DNA from: Corynebacterium hindlerae
GTDB lineage: Bacteria; Actinomycetota; Actinomycetes; Mycobacteriales; Mycobacteriaceae
DNA length: 64,000 nt
Assembly (NCBI RefSeq): GCF_014117265.1
Contig: NZ_CP059833.1
Location: 1,023,069 to 1,087,068 of the forward strand
Direction of reading: 5' to 3'
Part shown: one piece after another, positions 28,201 through 36,588 of the stretch
Layout: each line of letters begins with the position of its first letter
Position numbering within the stretch: the first letter of the stretch is position 1
Notes under the pieces: model-generated
The model's input: the letters and a program-made list of their open reading frames with translations, nothing else
Databases searched by the model: none
What the model was told of the DNA's origin: nothing
Translations under genes and position numbers: made by a program

Positions 28201-28404
28201 CTCACTGCTCCGGATTTCCCAGCGTCCTCCCGGATCCGCATCATCGGCACCGCGCCGGATTCCTTCCGCGTCAAGGCCGCCGAGAACGGCTCCTACCTTG
28301 CCGAAGGCCCACTGCTTGCCGACGGCCGGATCGAACTGCAGCTCTTCCTCAAGGAGCAAGCAATCTCGCAGACTATGCATCGCTTTGGGGTGCTCTTGAA
28401 GTAG
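25228..28404 (+). CDS. putA: Bifunctional proline dehydrogenase / delta-1-pyrroline-5-carboxylate dehydrogenase
   Basis: Oxidises proline to glutamate using FAD, then NAD. The 1058-residue protein has a PRODH barrel (about 60-380; VSYVSIKASS, RIGVASHN) and an ALDH-type P5C dehydrogenase (about 450-890) with TPPWNFPVAIP, the general-base LLAETSGKNA and the nucleophile in HSGQKCSAAS. A further 160 residues follow the ALDH domain; their role is unclear. There is no N-terminal ribbon-helix-helix domain, so this PutA is not an autoregulator. The TTG start at 25228 is supported by aaggagg (25215-25221) six bases upstream. It is oriented against its neighbours and breaks the glmM-rpsI order known in mycobacteria, so probably inserted there. 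Confidence 0.95.
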   Translation: MTDSLATVISRAADQASAWHSSISDDNQISEMVRHEGGIDFTMRFVDKVARPSDNTAAAKALSELPDPPGFVSGIDRLLFKAGAQIAPLLPSIVIPTAKRRFRQLVGDLILDADGEKLNKLLDEAAQQGVQLNLNLLGEAVLGEKESDKRLADTIELVKNPRVSYVSIKASSVAAQLNQWDMEGSLERLKDRLRPLYRAARDNEVFVNLDMEEYKDLQLTVRLFKELLSENEFHTYHAGIVLQAYLPDSFAALQEITEFARARTEQGGANIKVRFAKGANLSMEKVEAELHDWPQAPYLTKHEVDANYYRMLDYVLQPENADAIRIGVASHNLFTIAFAKELAKERGVEKQIDMEMLQGMAPAIGEEILYTPVVRAEDFDVAVSYLVRRLEENGAEENFLHAQAVGDFSGQRDAFLRAVADRWNVRDTPQRDQDRGVDKQARYSTGAFRNEPDTDPALQANREWALRHLATDPGPTQSPLVTDPAVIDEAVARARAAASPDNRVELLLRAADALARHRGDLVSVMAHEAGKTVDQSDPEISEAIDFATYYASCAEQLDDRFTPHDVVVVTPPWNFPVAIPMGGVFAALAAGARVILKPAPQTLRCAEVAVAALREAGITEDILQMVNADEAEAGKRLISHPDVDCVVLTGASETAKLFRSWRPEMKLLAETSGKNAIIVTPHADPDLAVADAYKSAFGHSGQKCSAASLLILVGDCGRFKSQLVDAVSTLRVGRGTDISTTMNGLIEAPGEKLKRGLTKLEPGESWLLKPREIEPDLWTPGIRDNVQPGSWFHTTECFGPVTGIMYASTLEEAIEWQNSTGFGLTGGLHSLDEDEIAYWREHVEVSNAYINRGITGAIVERQSFGGWKNSAIGPGAKAGGPNYVAQFGTWTDGTLEPLSGVSLSPEVTRQLRASSLSDEDLTWVTRAAELDAQAWATEFAVEHDRAALRCESNVFRYVPAESYLYYASDLSPREELRLKIASTLTGVPLVRLTAPDFPASSRIRIIGTAPDSFRVKAAENGSYLAEGPLLADGRIELQLFLKEQAISQTMHRFGVLLK

Positions 28405-28416
28405 GGATTGCGCGGC

Positions 28417-28480
28417 GGGATTTAGCGTACGGATGGTACTTTTCAAGCCTGGATCGTCCCATCCATACGCTTGATTTCCC
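28417..28480. repeat. Intergenic palindrome, type A copy 2
   Basis: Arms gggatttagcgtacggatgg (28417-28436) and the imperfect complement at 28459-28480 surround a loop of about 22 bases. It shares the tacggatgg core and flanking attt with 18289-18348. It lies 12 bases after the putA stop and could terminate putA. Confidence 0.7.
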
Positions 28481-28495
28481 CCCCTCAAAAACTAA

Positions 28496-28538
28496 AACAC
28501 CGCCCCAGCCCCGATGGTGTTTCGGGAGGGGCGGTGTT
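28496..28538 (-). terminator. Terminator of rplM-rpsI
   Basis: Stem aacaccgcccc (28496-28506) with ggggcggtgtt (28528-28538). Read leftward it is followed by a T-rich run (ttttagttttt). It lies 21 bases beyond the rpsI stop. Confidence 0.85.
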
Positions 28539-28558
28539 TCGCGTAAGTACGAAGCGTA

Positions 28559-29104
28559 TTAACGCTTGGAGTACTGAGGTGCGCGACGTGCCTTGTGGAG
28601 ACCAGCCTTCTTGCGCTCGACTGCACGAGCGTCACGGGTGAGGAAGCCAGCCTTCTTCAGGGCTGCGCGGTCAGCTGGGTTGTAAGCGTTCAGCGCGCGA
28701 GCGATCGCGAGGCGGAATGCGCCAGCCTGGCCGGTTGGGCCACCACCGGTGAGGTTTGCGTGGATGTCGAACTGGCCTTCGCGGTCGATCAGGACCAGTG
28801 GGGCCTTGATCAGCTGCTGGTGCAGCTTGTTCGGGAAGTAGTCTTCCAGGGAGCGGCCGTTGCACTTGAACTCGCCGGTGCCTGGCACCATGCGGACGCG
28901 GACGATGGCGCGCTTACGACGACCGACGGTCTGGATTGGGCCGTCCATCTCGATAGGAGCAGCAACAGCTGCTTCTTCGGTAGGCTCTGGGGCTACGATG
29001 TCGCCGATGGTGTTGGTGAACTCTTCGGTAGCAGCGGTTGCAGCAGCGATGTCTGCAGCGTCAGCCTGAAGATCCTGGTTCTCGGTTACGTTCTGTTCAG
29101 TCAT
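28559..29104 (-). CDS. rpsI: 30S ribosomal protein S9
   Basis: The C-terminal 130 residues are classical S9 ([19 protein letters not shown] onward, ending RRAPQYSKR with the conserved basic tail that reaches the P-site tRNA). An acidic, Ala/Glu-rich N-terminal extension of about 55 residues (1-55) is typical of actinobacterial S9 proteins. Its start codon shares a base with the rplM stop (both at 29104), so the pair is coupled. Confidence 0.97.
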   Translation of the reverse strand: MTEQNVTENQDLQADAADIAAATAATEEFTNTIGDIVAPEPTEEAAVAAPIEMDGPIQTVGRRKRAIVRVRMVPGTGEFKCNGRSLEDYFPNKLHQQLIKAPLVLIDREGQFDIHANLTGGGPTGQAGAFRLAIARALNAYNPADRAALKKAGFLTRDARAVERKKAGLHKARRAPQYSKR

Positions 29105-29547
29105 TACTGTGCCACCTGCTTGATTTCGAAGGTCTCAGGCTTCTGAGCAGCGTATGGGTGCTCGGAACCTGCGAAGACGTGCAGCTTCTTTACGGAAGCG
29201 CGGGTCAACTTGTTGTGCGGCATCATGCCCTGGATTGCCTCGAAGACAACGCGCTCTGGGTGCAGTTCCATAGAACGGCCCAGGGAAAGGGTCGTCAGAC
29301 CACCTGGGTAGCCAGAGTGGCGGTAACGGAACTCGGTGTCGCGCTTGTTCGCGGAGATGTGCACCTTGTCAGCGTTGATAACGATGACGTGGTCACCGCA
29401 GTCAACGTTTGGTGCGAAGTATGGCTTACGCTTGCCGCGGAGCAGGTCAGCAGCGGTAACTGCGAGGCGCCCCAGAACCACATCAGTAGCGTCAATGACG
29501 TACCACTTGCGGGTTACGTCACCGCTCTTTGGGTGAAAAGTAGACAA
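29104..29547 (-). CDS. rplM: 50S ribosomal protein L13
   Basis: A 147-residue L13 with [16 protein letters not shown] (about 15-30) and the conserved [10 protein letters not shown] (about 108). The start is a TTG at 29547 giving (M)[14 protein letters not shown], with aaggag seven bases upstream. First gene of rplM-rpsI. The 250 bases upstream hold its promoter and the esxT terminator. Confidence 0.97.
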   Translation of the reverse strand: MSTFHPKSGDVTRKWYVIDATDVVLGRLAVTAADLLRGKRKPYFAPNVDCGDHVIVINADKVHISANKRDTEFRYRHSGYPGGLTTLSLGRSMELHPERVVFEAIQGMMPHNKLTRASVKKLHVFAGSEHPYAAQKPETFEIKQVAQ

Positions 29548-29703
29548 AATGACTCCTTATAAGTCTGTCTAGGAACTGCCAGCCAAGACGCGTGCGCACA
29601 AGATCCGATTCGGCGGCCGGTGGAGACCCGAACGGCTGCTGCCCCTTGGGGCTGCACACACAGACAACCAATCCTAAAACATGAGTGCCTAAAAGTGAAA
29701 ATC

Positions 29704-29762
29704 GCGCCGGCGCCACCCGCACTCGCCTTCCACAACGAGTAGTGTGCGGGTGGCGCCTGCGC
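29704..29762. terminator. Strong hairpin between esxT and rplM
   Basis: A 19-bp stem (29704-29722 with 29744-29762) with a single mismatch, plus an inner actcg/cgagt pairing. It starts about 35 bases beyond the esxT stop, and is followed leftward by cgattttcactttt, so it is a good terminator for the ESX genes. It insulates rplM from ESX-4 transcription. Confidence 0.8.
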
Positions 29763-29797
29763 GAACAGCAGACCCCGGTTGATGGTTGGTAGTAGGT

Positions 29798-30088
29798 TTA
29801 GCCCCAGCTTGCTGCGGCCATGCGGTTGATGTCGCTCATGCGGTCGTTTCCTTCGCGGACGGTCTTGGAGATCGTCGCGAGGATGGTGTTGAGCTCGTTC
29901 GCGGCGCGATCCCACTTAGCCTGAGCTTCATTGTAGGCCGTCGCGGAGTCACCTTCCCAGGATGTCACCATGGGCTGGAGTTGGGACTTGAGGCCGTCGA
30001 GAAGCGAGTTGATGCGGCCGGAGGTGGCGTTGATGTCGGCTGCTGCGTTTTCGATTTCGCCGAATTGGTACTTGATCATGCTTTCCAT
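29798..30088 (-). CDS. esxT: WXG100 protein, EsxT-type (ESX-4)
   Basis: A 96-residue helix-turn-helix hairpin protein with the WEG motif (SWEGDSATAYNEAQAKW, about 43-59), the ESAT-6/WXG100 signature. It is expected to dimerise with the neighbouring WXG100 protein and be exported by ESX-4. ATG at 30088 with aggggga upstream; an internal ATG three codons later is also possible. The typical export signal YxxxD/E is not clearly present in its C-terminus. Assignment as EsxT follows its place next to rplM. Confidence 0.9.
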   Translation of the reverse strand: MESMIKYQFGEIENAAADINATSGRINSLLDGLKSQLQPMVTSWEGDSATAYNEAQAKWDRAANELNTILATISKTVREGNDRMSDINRMAAASWG

Positions 30089-30106
30089 GGTTTCCCCCTG
30101 TTGGTG

Positions 30107-30424
30107 TTAGAGCGCGAGGCCTTGGGCTTCGATGTTGTTGAATGCGCTGGCGTTTTCGGCTTCCATGCCGTCGAAGTTTTTCGCGTTGTGGCGGATGTTG
30201 TCGGCGATGGCTTGGAGTGCTTCGTGCAGTTCGCGTGCCGAGGTGTTCCAGCGCTCCATCAGGCTGTCAAAGCTGACTTGTGCGTTGCCGGCCCAGCTGC
30301 CGCGGAGACCGTCGACGACGCTGCGCAGCCTGGTCAGTTCCCCTTGTACTTCATTGTTGGTGCCATCGACGCGCCCGGCGGCGGCAACCATGACATCAGC
30401 TTCAGTCCTGAACAGTTGAGTCAT
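30107..30424 (-). CDS. esxU: WXG100 protein, EsxU-type (ESX-4)
   Basis: A 105-residue WXG100 protein with WAG in the turn (GSWAGNAQVSFDSLMERW, about 42-59) and two long amphipathic helices. The gap to esxT is 18 bases, so the pair is co-transcribed and probably forms the heterodimeric ESX-4 substrate. EsxU is assigned by position. A region of 113 bases rich in A/T (ttttttaaaaa type) separates it from the next gene, where a promoter for the esx pair may lie. Confidence 0.9.
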   Translation of the reverse strand: MTQLFRTEADVMVAAAGRVDGTNNEVQGELTRLRSVVDGLRGSWAGNAQVSFDSLMERWNTSARELHEALQAIADNIRHNAKNFDGMEAENASAFNNIEAQGLAL

Positions 30425-30537
30425 TTCTGTGATTCCCCCGTATGAATGGTGTGTAGTGTGGGGCCAATTTTTTTGCCCTCATTATGTTTAGACTCCGCGA
30501 GCGCCCGAAAAGGTTCCATTATTTTTAAAAAAAGTTT

Positions 30538-31410
30538 TTAGCTCAGGCCCAAGCTCTCTACTGCCATGGTGCAAGCTGCTTTTTGCGCGATGGTGGGTTC
30601 TCCCTTGCTGTGACAACCGACGCTGAATTGTTGCCCAGCGGTAACCCACACAACCCAGGCCACAGTGCTGCCGTCTCCTGGGGTTTCGAGGTATTCGACG
30701 GTGGGGTCGTTGGGGCGCAGGTTCCGCGTTACTCTTTCTTCGAGTGTCGGGTCGCTGGCCACCATACTGGATATTTCGGTGCGGATGGCGCCTGCGTCGA
30801 CGCCGTAGGTGTTATCGACAGCAATGAGGATTCTCATGTTGGGGTCTTCTCCTGTGGCAACAAGGATGCCGTCTTCCCGGGGCCCGATGCGAAACCCCGG
30901 CGGCAAGGTAAGCCGGACGCGTTCGTATTCCATCACCACCCCATGGGAAGGCGTGGGCGAAGCGGTAGCCACGGGGTTTTCCGCCCGCGCGGTGGTGTGT
31001 GGCTGGCTATCAATCCCCCACCAACTCAACACCAAAACGGTAATGATCACCAGCGCGACGGCGACATGGAACAGGCTCACCGTTGGCAACGCTGCTTTAC
31101 GACGTCCCTTGGTTGGTCTCCGGATCGCCTTCGGCGCCTGGTGGTCTGTTTCGACTTCATCAGCGTTGTAGGCTGCCACGGACTTGTTCAGGAGTGTGCG
31201 GGTGAGGACTTCGACGGCCCGGTCTGGCCCGGTGATCGCGACTTCAATGTCGGGCCAGACCCCGTCGGCCATGACTTTCAGCTGGTCAACGACGGCTGCT
31301 ACCGCCCACCCCGCCAGGATCCCGGAGCAGGGCAGGTCGTATCGGTGTATTTGTTCCTCTGCTTCGAAGATGGTGGCGTTCTCCAGCACCGTCACCGTGA
31401 TGAGTTTCAT
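30538..31410 (-). CDS. Type VII secretion-associated protein, Rv3446c family
   Basis: A 290-residue single-pass membrane protein. Residues 1-95 form a cytoplasmic domain; a basic stretch (RRPTKGRRKAA) leads into one transmembrane segment (about 113-135, LFHVAVALVIITVLVLSWWG); the rest is outside and matches the C-terminal domain of the actinobacterial type VII-associated family (YERVRLTLPPGFRIGPRED, then paired Cys in VGCHSKGEPTIAQKAAC). It stands between eccC and the esx genes as in ESX-4 of mycobacteria. Start 10 bases after the eccC stop. Precise role in secretion is unknown. Confidence 0.85.
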   Translation of the reverse strand: MKLITVTVLENATIFEAEEQIHRYDLPCSGILAGWAVAAVVDQLKVMADGVWPDIEVAITGPDRAVEVLTRTLLNKSVAAYNADEVETDHQAPKAIRRPTKGRRKAALPTVSLFHVAVALVIITVLVLSWWGIDSQPHTTARAENPVATASPTPSHGVVMEYERVRLTLPPGFRIGPREDGILVATGEDPNMRILIAVDNTYGVDAGAIRTEISSMVASDPTLEERVTRNLRPNDPTVEYLETPGDGSTVAWVVWVTAGQQFSVGCHSKGEPTIAQKAACTMAVESLGLS

Positions 31411-31419
31411 GGTTCTTCC

Positions 31420-32670
31420 TTAGGTTTGCGCTACGTGGCATGCCCCGATCGTGGTGCCGGCGACGTGCCACACACCGCGGCCTGGGATTTGCTTGGTTGG
31501 TTTGATGCCGAAGATGCGGCCTTCGTCTGGGTCGGCGTCGAGAAGCAGCACGCTGGGCGAGTTATCTTTGACGGTGGCGAAAAACGGGGTGTACAGCGCG
31601 CGCCCAATACCGCCTGATTTCCTAGCGACGACAATGTGCAAACCAATGTCACGGGCGTGCGGGATGAGCGGAATGAGTGGCTGCAATGCGCCTTCCGCAA
31701 GCAGGTCATGGTCGTCGATAAGCAGGTAAATCTCCGGCCCTGACCACCACGACCGGGCGCGCAGGTCGGCGGCAGTGACGTCAGCGCCCGGCAGTCGGCC
31801 CTTGAGCGTGGTGGCGGCGCTGGCGACTGCCTGGCTGATGGCGTCCGTGGTGGCGCCGTAGGCTGCGACCATGTCTGCGGGGAAGGCGTCGAGGTGGCTG
31901 CGGCGCGGGTCAATAACCACCAAGCGCGCGACCTCCCGCCCGAGCTTGACGACGCCACTGCCCACCGTCCTCATGAACCCCGTCTTTCCGGAACCTTGCC
32001 CGCCAATGCACAGCACATGCGGTGAAGATTCCGGGTCCCACCCGAGCGCACCAAGACTGGGGCCACCCACCCCGAAGGGGATGCCCGGGCAGTGCCCCGC
32101 CTCGGCCACCGCCAAGGACACGGGCAGTTCCTTAAGACGCGGCACCGGAGGCAGGTTCGTGCTACGCGCCGCCATGATGACATGCCCGACATCCTGGTTG
32201 GTGGAATACGCCACCAGGATTGATTCGCCCTCATTGCTCAGCCCTCTGCCCGGCTTATCCGAGAGCTTTTGTTGCGCTTTGCGGTCAATCACTGAATCCA
32301 TCGGCTCGCCGAGCTTGAGCTCTATCCGGGTGCCCAGCAAGTCTCGGATCGCGGGGCGGATCAGGTTCCATCGCGGTGTACTGAGCAACAAATGGACCCG
32401 CGCCGCCAAACCATCAGATGCGATGGCGACAAACGAGTCATAGAGTTCCTCAAAATCGCTGCTCACCACGTGCCAACCGTCCACCACGAGGAACGTGTGG
32501 CCCGGCTGCGGATCATCGATGAAGCTCCGTACTTCGTCCACTACACGTCTTACCTTCTCGGGATCATTTTTGTGTGCGACCCCAGCAACGTGAGGCATGG
32601 CCGCCATCGCGCCCAACTCCGTACCCGCCAAGTCGAGGATGTAGCACCGCAGATCAGCAGTGTGATGGGG
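31420..32670 (-). CDS. eccC: EccC (ESX-4 motor ATPase), C-terminal part after a frameshift
   Basis: This frame carries the end of the second and the whole third FtsK/SpoIIIE-type ATPase domain of EccC, with Walker A GGQGSGKTGFM and Walker B-like YLLIDDHDLL. It begins meaningfully at THHTADLRCYILDLAGTELG, exactly where the upstream frame stops making sense. The open frame extends back to 32760, but those first residues (MAAPGTPWCAVVRVPARRRR) are out-of-frame noise. Restoring the frame needs loss of one C from the four-C run (GGGG on the plus strand, 32667-32670). See the partner entry at 32654-35080. Confidence 0.85.
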   Translation of the reverse strand, partial: PHHTADLRCYILDLAGTELGAMAAMPHVAGVAHKNDPEKVRRVVDEVRSFIDDPQPGHTFLVVDGWHVVSSDFEELYDSFVAIASDGLAARVHLLLSTPRWNLIRPAIRDLLGTRIELKLGEPMDSVIDRKAQQKLSDKPGRGLSNEGESILVAYSTNQDVGHVIMAARSTNLPPVPRLKELPVSLAVAEAGHCPGIPFGVGGPSLGALGWDPESSPHVLCIGGQGSGKTGFMRTVGSGVVKLGREVARLVVIDPRRSHLDAFPADMVAAYGATTDAISQAVASAATTLKGRLPGADVTAADLRARSWWSGPEIYLLIDDHDLLAEGALQPLIPLIPHARDIGLHIVVARKSGGIGRALYTPFFATVKDNSPSVLLLDADPDEGRIFGIKPTKQIPGRGVWHVAGTTIGACHVAQT

Positions 32671-35080
32671 TGGCAGCAAGTGACAACACGATGCTGCGCA
32701 GCGCCGTCGTCTTGCCGGAACGCGGACCACCGCACACCACGGCGTGCCCGGCGCCGCCACTTAAATCCACCACGAAAGGGTCCTGCCGCTGGTGGAACGG
32801 CCGGTCCACCATACCGATGGCGGCCTGGCACATCCCCAGCTCATCAGCCACCCCGGCCAACGGCAGCTGGTCCGGCAGTGGAGGCAACCACATTTGGTGG
32901 GCATGCCACCGCACCTGCTGGCCCGCAGCCACGATCACCTTAATCAACGCGCCCAGCACCGTCCGAGAAGAATCCAACTGGTATTGGGCCTCCTCCGGTT
33001 CCGCGATATCAGCAGCACTGCAAAACAGTTGCACGCCCAATTGGTCAGTGTCGGTTCCCACCACGCGGACGGGAACTGGTCCGGACACATAACTCGCTTG
33101 GAACCTAGTGACATCATTGGCATCAGACTTAATGAACCCAGCGCCCGGCGTCGCCGGAAGATGGTACGCATCCACCACGCCCAACACCTGGCGGGACTCC
33201 GACGCCGAAAACGTCTTGAGCCCAATGCGGTAGGAAAGGTGCGAATCCAAGCCCCGCAGCCGACCTTCTTCCAGCCGCTGGCTGGCCAGCAACAGATGCA
33301 TATGCAACGACCTGCCCAGTCGGCCGACCGCCACAAAGAGATCCGCAAAATCCGGGTGCTGGCCCAGCAGCTCAGAGAACTCATCCAGCACGATCACCAA
33401 CGCAGGAAGGGGCGGAAGATGCGGATGGGTGCTCTCCCGAGCAGTCTGGTACTCGCCTACATTGGCGAAATTCCCCGCTTGCCGCAACACCTCTTGCCTA
33501 CGCGTCAGCTCACCGCTAATCGCCTCATGCATGCGCTCCACTAGGCTCGATTCATCCGCCAAGTTGGTAATCACCGCGGAGGTGTGGGGCAAATCGTCGA
33601 GTCCTAAGAAAGTAGCGCCACCCTTGAAATCGACCAACACAAAATTGAGTTCCTCCGGGGAGTGAGTGAGCGCCAAGGACAGCACGAATGTTTTCAGCGC
33701 TTCGGATTTGCCACTGCCAGTCGCCCCGATGCACAGCCCATGAGGCCCCACCCCGCCGTGTGCGGATTCCTTAATGTCCAGGTACAGGGGCGCACCTGAT
33801 TCGGTGACTCCGATCGGTACGTTCAACCGTTGCTGCGCGCTCTTGCTCGGCCGCCACAGCTGTTCAGGGCGTAATTCTTCCAGTTCAGCGATGCCGTGCA
33901 GACCTAAGAAATCGAGGGAGCGGGTCGCGGTAGCTGCGGGGCGTCGATAAGCGGTAAGCGTGCGGGCGCAGTGCAGCGCCGCAGCCTCACTGAGAACGTC
34001 TGCCGCGCCGATATCCTCCAGCCCGCCTTCCGTGTGCACCGTCAGCGTCCGCGCTGAATCCGCGCCAACCGTCAGCCACAGCCCCTCAGTGAGGGCCCAC
34101 TCCCCCACCTCGCTGTACTCGTGGTGACCGAGCGCAACGATGGTCGTCCACTGCGGATTATCCAGCTCAGTACTAATGTCGGCGGTGTCGTCTGCTATCA
34201 GAATCCGAAAGCGGGCGGATTGTGGCTCCCGCGCATGGGGCAACCACTTTGTCCAGGCCAGCGAGTCCCCACGTGCCTCAATCCCGACGCACTCCGGACC
34301 GTGATGAAACGCCAACTGGATAATCAACGCGCGGGCCAGCTCACCCGCCATCGGCCCAGCCACCCCGAGGTAACGAAACGCCTGCAGCTGCACAGCCACC
34401 GGCATATGCGGCACTGATCCCACCGAGCGAACCGTATGCCGCAACGACACCGCACACACCGGGTCCAGGTCCTCTGGAGCTCCAGAATCTGGCACTACCA
34501 CTGGGGTACATAACGCAGTGGTTCCCAGCCCCAACCGGACTTCCAGCGCATCAGGATCATCGGGATTGCGCTCCCACAACCGCCGGGTTCCCACCATTGC
34601 CCCAAGCAACGCCGGGTCCGGATGTTTGTGCACCTCCGCGGCCCGCTGCGCTGAGGCATTACGGACCGCGGAATCCCGCACCGCACTCAAATGCCGCAGG
34701 TAGGCACGGCGAGTTTCATCAATATCGTCGCCCGGTGGAGAGCCGAACATGGTGGCCATGCTCATCAGCATCATGACGGGAAACATGAGCATCATCGGGT
34801 GAGCCTGCCCGCCCGCCGTGATCATCAGTGCGAGCATTCCGCCGATGGCCACGAGCATGATCACTGGCATGAGTATGCGCACCAATGGCATGGGCTGTGG
34901 TTTTGACGCCGGAGGGATTTTCTCCGTGTGGATGGATCCGCTTGGTACGGGTGGCGCGGGTTCACGCTCCGCCATACTGATCGGCGCAATCACGTATTCT
35001 GGTTCGAATTCCAGCTGGTCATGAAGTGGTTCGAGCGACGTCGATGTCATTATTCCCCCAGGTTGAGTGTTTGATTCCAC
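32654..35080 (-). CDS. eccC: EccC (ESX-4 motor ATPase), N-terminal part ending in a frameshift
   Basis: EccC is the membrane-anchored motor that drives WXG100 export. This 808-residue frame has two transmembrane helices (about 45-95, MPLVRILMPVIMLVAIGGML), the first complete ATPase domain with GATGSGKSE (about 450) and VIVLDEFSELL, and the start of the second with GGPRSGKTTALR (about 783). It then ends at TPSHC and a TGA, in the middle of domain 2. The missing remainder continues one base out of frame to 31420. A single extra C in a CCCC run explains it. It could be a real mutation, a slippage site or an assembly error. Confidence 0.87.
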   Translation of the reverse strand: MESNTQPGGIMTSTSLEPLHDQLEFEPEYVIAPISMAEREPAPPVPSGSIHTEKIPPASKPQPMPLVRILMPVIMLVAIGGMLALMITAGGQAHPMMLMFPVMMLMSMATMFGSPPGDDIDETRRAYLRHLSAVRDSAVRNASAQRAAEVHKHPDPALLGAMVGTRRLWERNPDDPDALEVRLGLGTTALCTPVVVPDSGAPEDLDPVCAVSLRHTVRSVGSVPHMPVAVQLQAFRYLGVAGPMAGELARALIIQLAFHHGPECVGIEARGDSLAWTKWLPHAREPQSARFRILIADDTADISTELDNPQWTTIVALGHHEYSEVGEWALTEGLWLTVGADSARTLTVHTEGGLEDIGAADVLSEAAALHCARTLTAYRRPAATATRSLDFLGLHGIAELEELRPEQLWRPSKSAQQRLNVPIGVTESGAPLYLDIKESAHGGVGPHGLCIGATGSGKSEALKTFVLSLALTHSPEELNFVLVDFKGGATFLGLDDLPHTSAVITNLADESSLVERMHEAISGELTRRQEVLRQAGNFANVGEYQTARESTHPHLPPLPALVIVLDEFSELLGQHPDFADLFVAVGRLGRSLHMHLLLASQRLEEGRLRGLDSHLSYRIGLKTFSASESRQVLGVVDAYHLPATPGAGFIKSDANDVTRFQASYVSGPVPVRVVGTDTDQLGVQLFCSAADIAEPEEAQYQLDSSRTVLGALIKVIVAAGQQVRWHAHQMWLPPLPDQLPLAGVADELGMCQAAIGMVDRPFHQRQDPFVVDLSGGAGHAVVCGGPRSGKTTALRSIVLSLAATPSHC

Positions 35081-35217
35081 GAGCTTCCCCCGAAGCTTCG
35101 AGTGGACACGGCGCCAAGTTTAGGCCATGCTGAGCGTATCCGCAGTCACAGTTGTGGCGCTGGTGCACCAAGGGGGTTGATGCACCAAGGCTTTCGGTTT
35201 CGCAATGGGGGTTCGTT
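35081..35217. promoter_or_regulatory. Divergent promoter region eccC / eccD
   Basis: A 137-base gap between the leftward eccC arm and the rightward eccD-mycP arm of ESX-4. It must carry both promoters. A repeated gttgatgcaccaagg/ctggtgcaccaaggg motif (tgcaccaagg at 35164-35173 and 35180-35189) is visible near eccD. No confident -10/-35 assignment. Confidence 0.4.
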
Positions 35218-36588
35218 TTGACCGCACCGCATCATCTGACCACGTCATTTCGCATTACTTGCCGGTTCGAGGTGGGCGAGTTGTCCTCGACGCCGCCGAA
35301 GTCAGTGGACGTGACCGTTCCGGCCTCGTCATCGCTGGAGGAAGCCCTCCCGGAACTTACGGAACTCGCCGGAGCACCCATGATCTCTGTTCCGTGGCTG
35401 GCACGAACGGTGGCTGGCACCCCGGTAGACATGTCCGTGCCACTTCCCCACGCTGGAGTCACACACGGTGATGTCCTGGTGTTTTCCCCATGGGAGGACA
35501 TCGATCCGCCGCTACGTACCGACGCCGCCGAAGCCCTTACTGACCTTGACCTGTCCTTTTCCGCCCACGGTCTCGCCGCGTCCACGGCGCTGCTAGGGCT
35601 AGTCAGCTTGGGTTTTCTCTCACTGACGGCCGCACTTCCCACTGTCACGAATTCCGCGTTGTTGCTGCTTTTGCTGGTTCTCGCTGGGTGCGTGGCGGCG
35701 TGGCTGCGAACTGCTGCGCCAGAGGAAAATCTGTCGGCTGGAATGTTTGCTCTCGCCCTCCCGTTAGCTTCTGGGACTACGGTGTGGACATTGGTAGCGG
35801 GCAGCATGGGGCCAAGCGATCCAGCACACGTGGGATGGCTTGCCATCGCTTCGGTGGTGGCGGCACTGGTCACCGCGTTGTTTCTGTGGTGGGTGACAAG
35901 ACCAGGGCTGTCACTTGTGGTATTGCTGTTCACGGCTGCCGCGATCGTGGTGGTGGCTTCCGGTGTCCTCATTGTCTCGGGGAGCACGCTGTCCGCTGCG
36001 GCGGTTGCCGTGGCGGTGTGTTTCGCAGTGCTGTTGGCGTCGCCTCAGCTTGCGACCGTGGTGGCCGGGTTGAAGGTTCCAGCGCTCCCGGCTGCCGGGC
36101 AGGATTTGCGGGTGGCTGATCAGGCCGTCGATAAGCCTGTGGAGCGGGCGTGGCGTGCGACCAGGGTGCTGGACGGGGTGTGTTTAGGTGCTGGGGCGGT
36201 GGCGGCGTTGGCGCTGCTGTATCTGGGGTGGCGCACCCCCAGTCCTGGATTTGTGTGCGGTTTTGCGCTGGCAAGCAGCATTGCGGTGGCATTGCACGCG
36301 ACGAGGCACCGCAGCACGCCAGCGATGTGGGGTCTGTGGTTGTGGTTCCTCGCCGGGCTGGGAGCGGTGGTCTTTTCCGGGCCGGCGGCCGGGCCGGGTG
36401 GGGCAATCGTGGCGGTGGTGGCGATGATGCTTGGGCTCACCGCACCACTGTGGGCGCACCGGATCCGGGGGCTGTCACCAACGGTATTCAACTGGCTGGA
36501 GCGTGGGGAGACGCTTGCCCTGGCGGCAGTGTTTCCGCTGGCAGCCCACCTCGCCGGGCTTTTCGACGCCATTAGAGGCCTCGGCTAA
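35218..36588 (+). CDS. eccD: EccD, ESX-4 integral membrane channel component
   Basis: The best start is TTG 35218, giving (M)TAPHHLTTSFRITCRFEVGE with an atggggg ribosome site; an earlier in-frame codon at 35152 would add a Trp/Arg-rich leader. An N-terminal ubiquitin-like domain (about 1-95; TVPASSSLEEALPELTEL) is followed by about eleven hydrophobic segments, typical of EccD. EccD forms much of the membrane channel. Its stop overlaps the mycP start at 36588 by one base, so eccD-mycP is an operon running opposite to eccC. Confidence 0.92.
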   Translation: MTAPHHLTTSFRITCRFEVGELSSTPPKSVDVTVPASSSLEEALPELTELAGAPMISVPWLARTVAGTPVDMSVPLPHAGVTHGDVLVFSPWEDIDPPLRTDAAEALTDLDLSFSAHGLAASTALLGLVSLGFLSLTAALPTVTNSALLLLLLVLAGCVAAWLRTAAPEENLSAGMFALALPLASGTTVWTLVAGSMGPSDPAHVGWLAIASVVAALVTALFLWWVTRPGLSLVVLLFTAAAIVVVASGVLIVSGSTLSAAAVAVAVCFAVLLASPQLATVVAGLKVPALPAAGQDLRVADQAVDKPVERAWRATRVLDGVCLGAGAVAALALLYLGWRTPSPGFVCGFALASSIAVALHATRHRSTPAMWGLWLWFLAGLGAVVFSGPAAGPGGAIVAVVAMMLGLTAPLWAHRIRGLSPTVFNWLERGETLALAAVFPLAAHLAGLFDAIRGLG

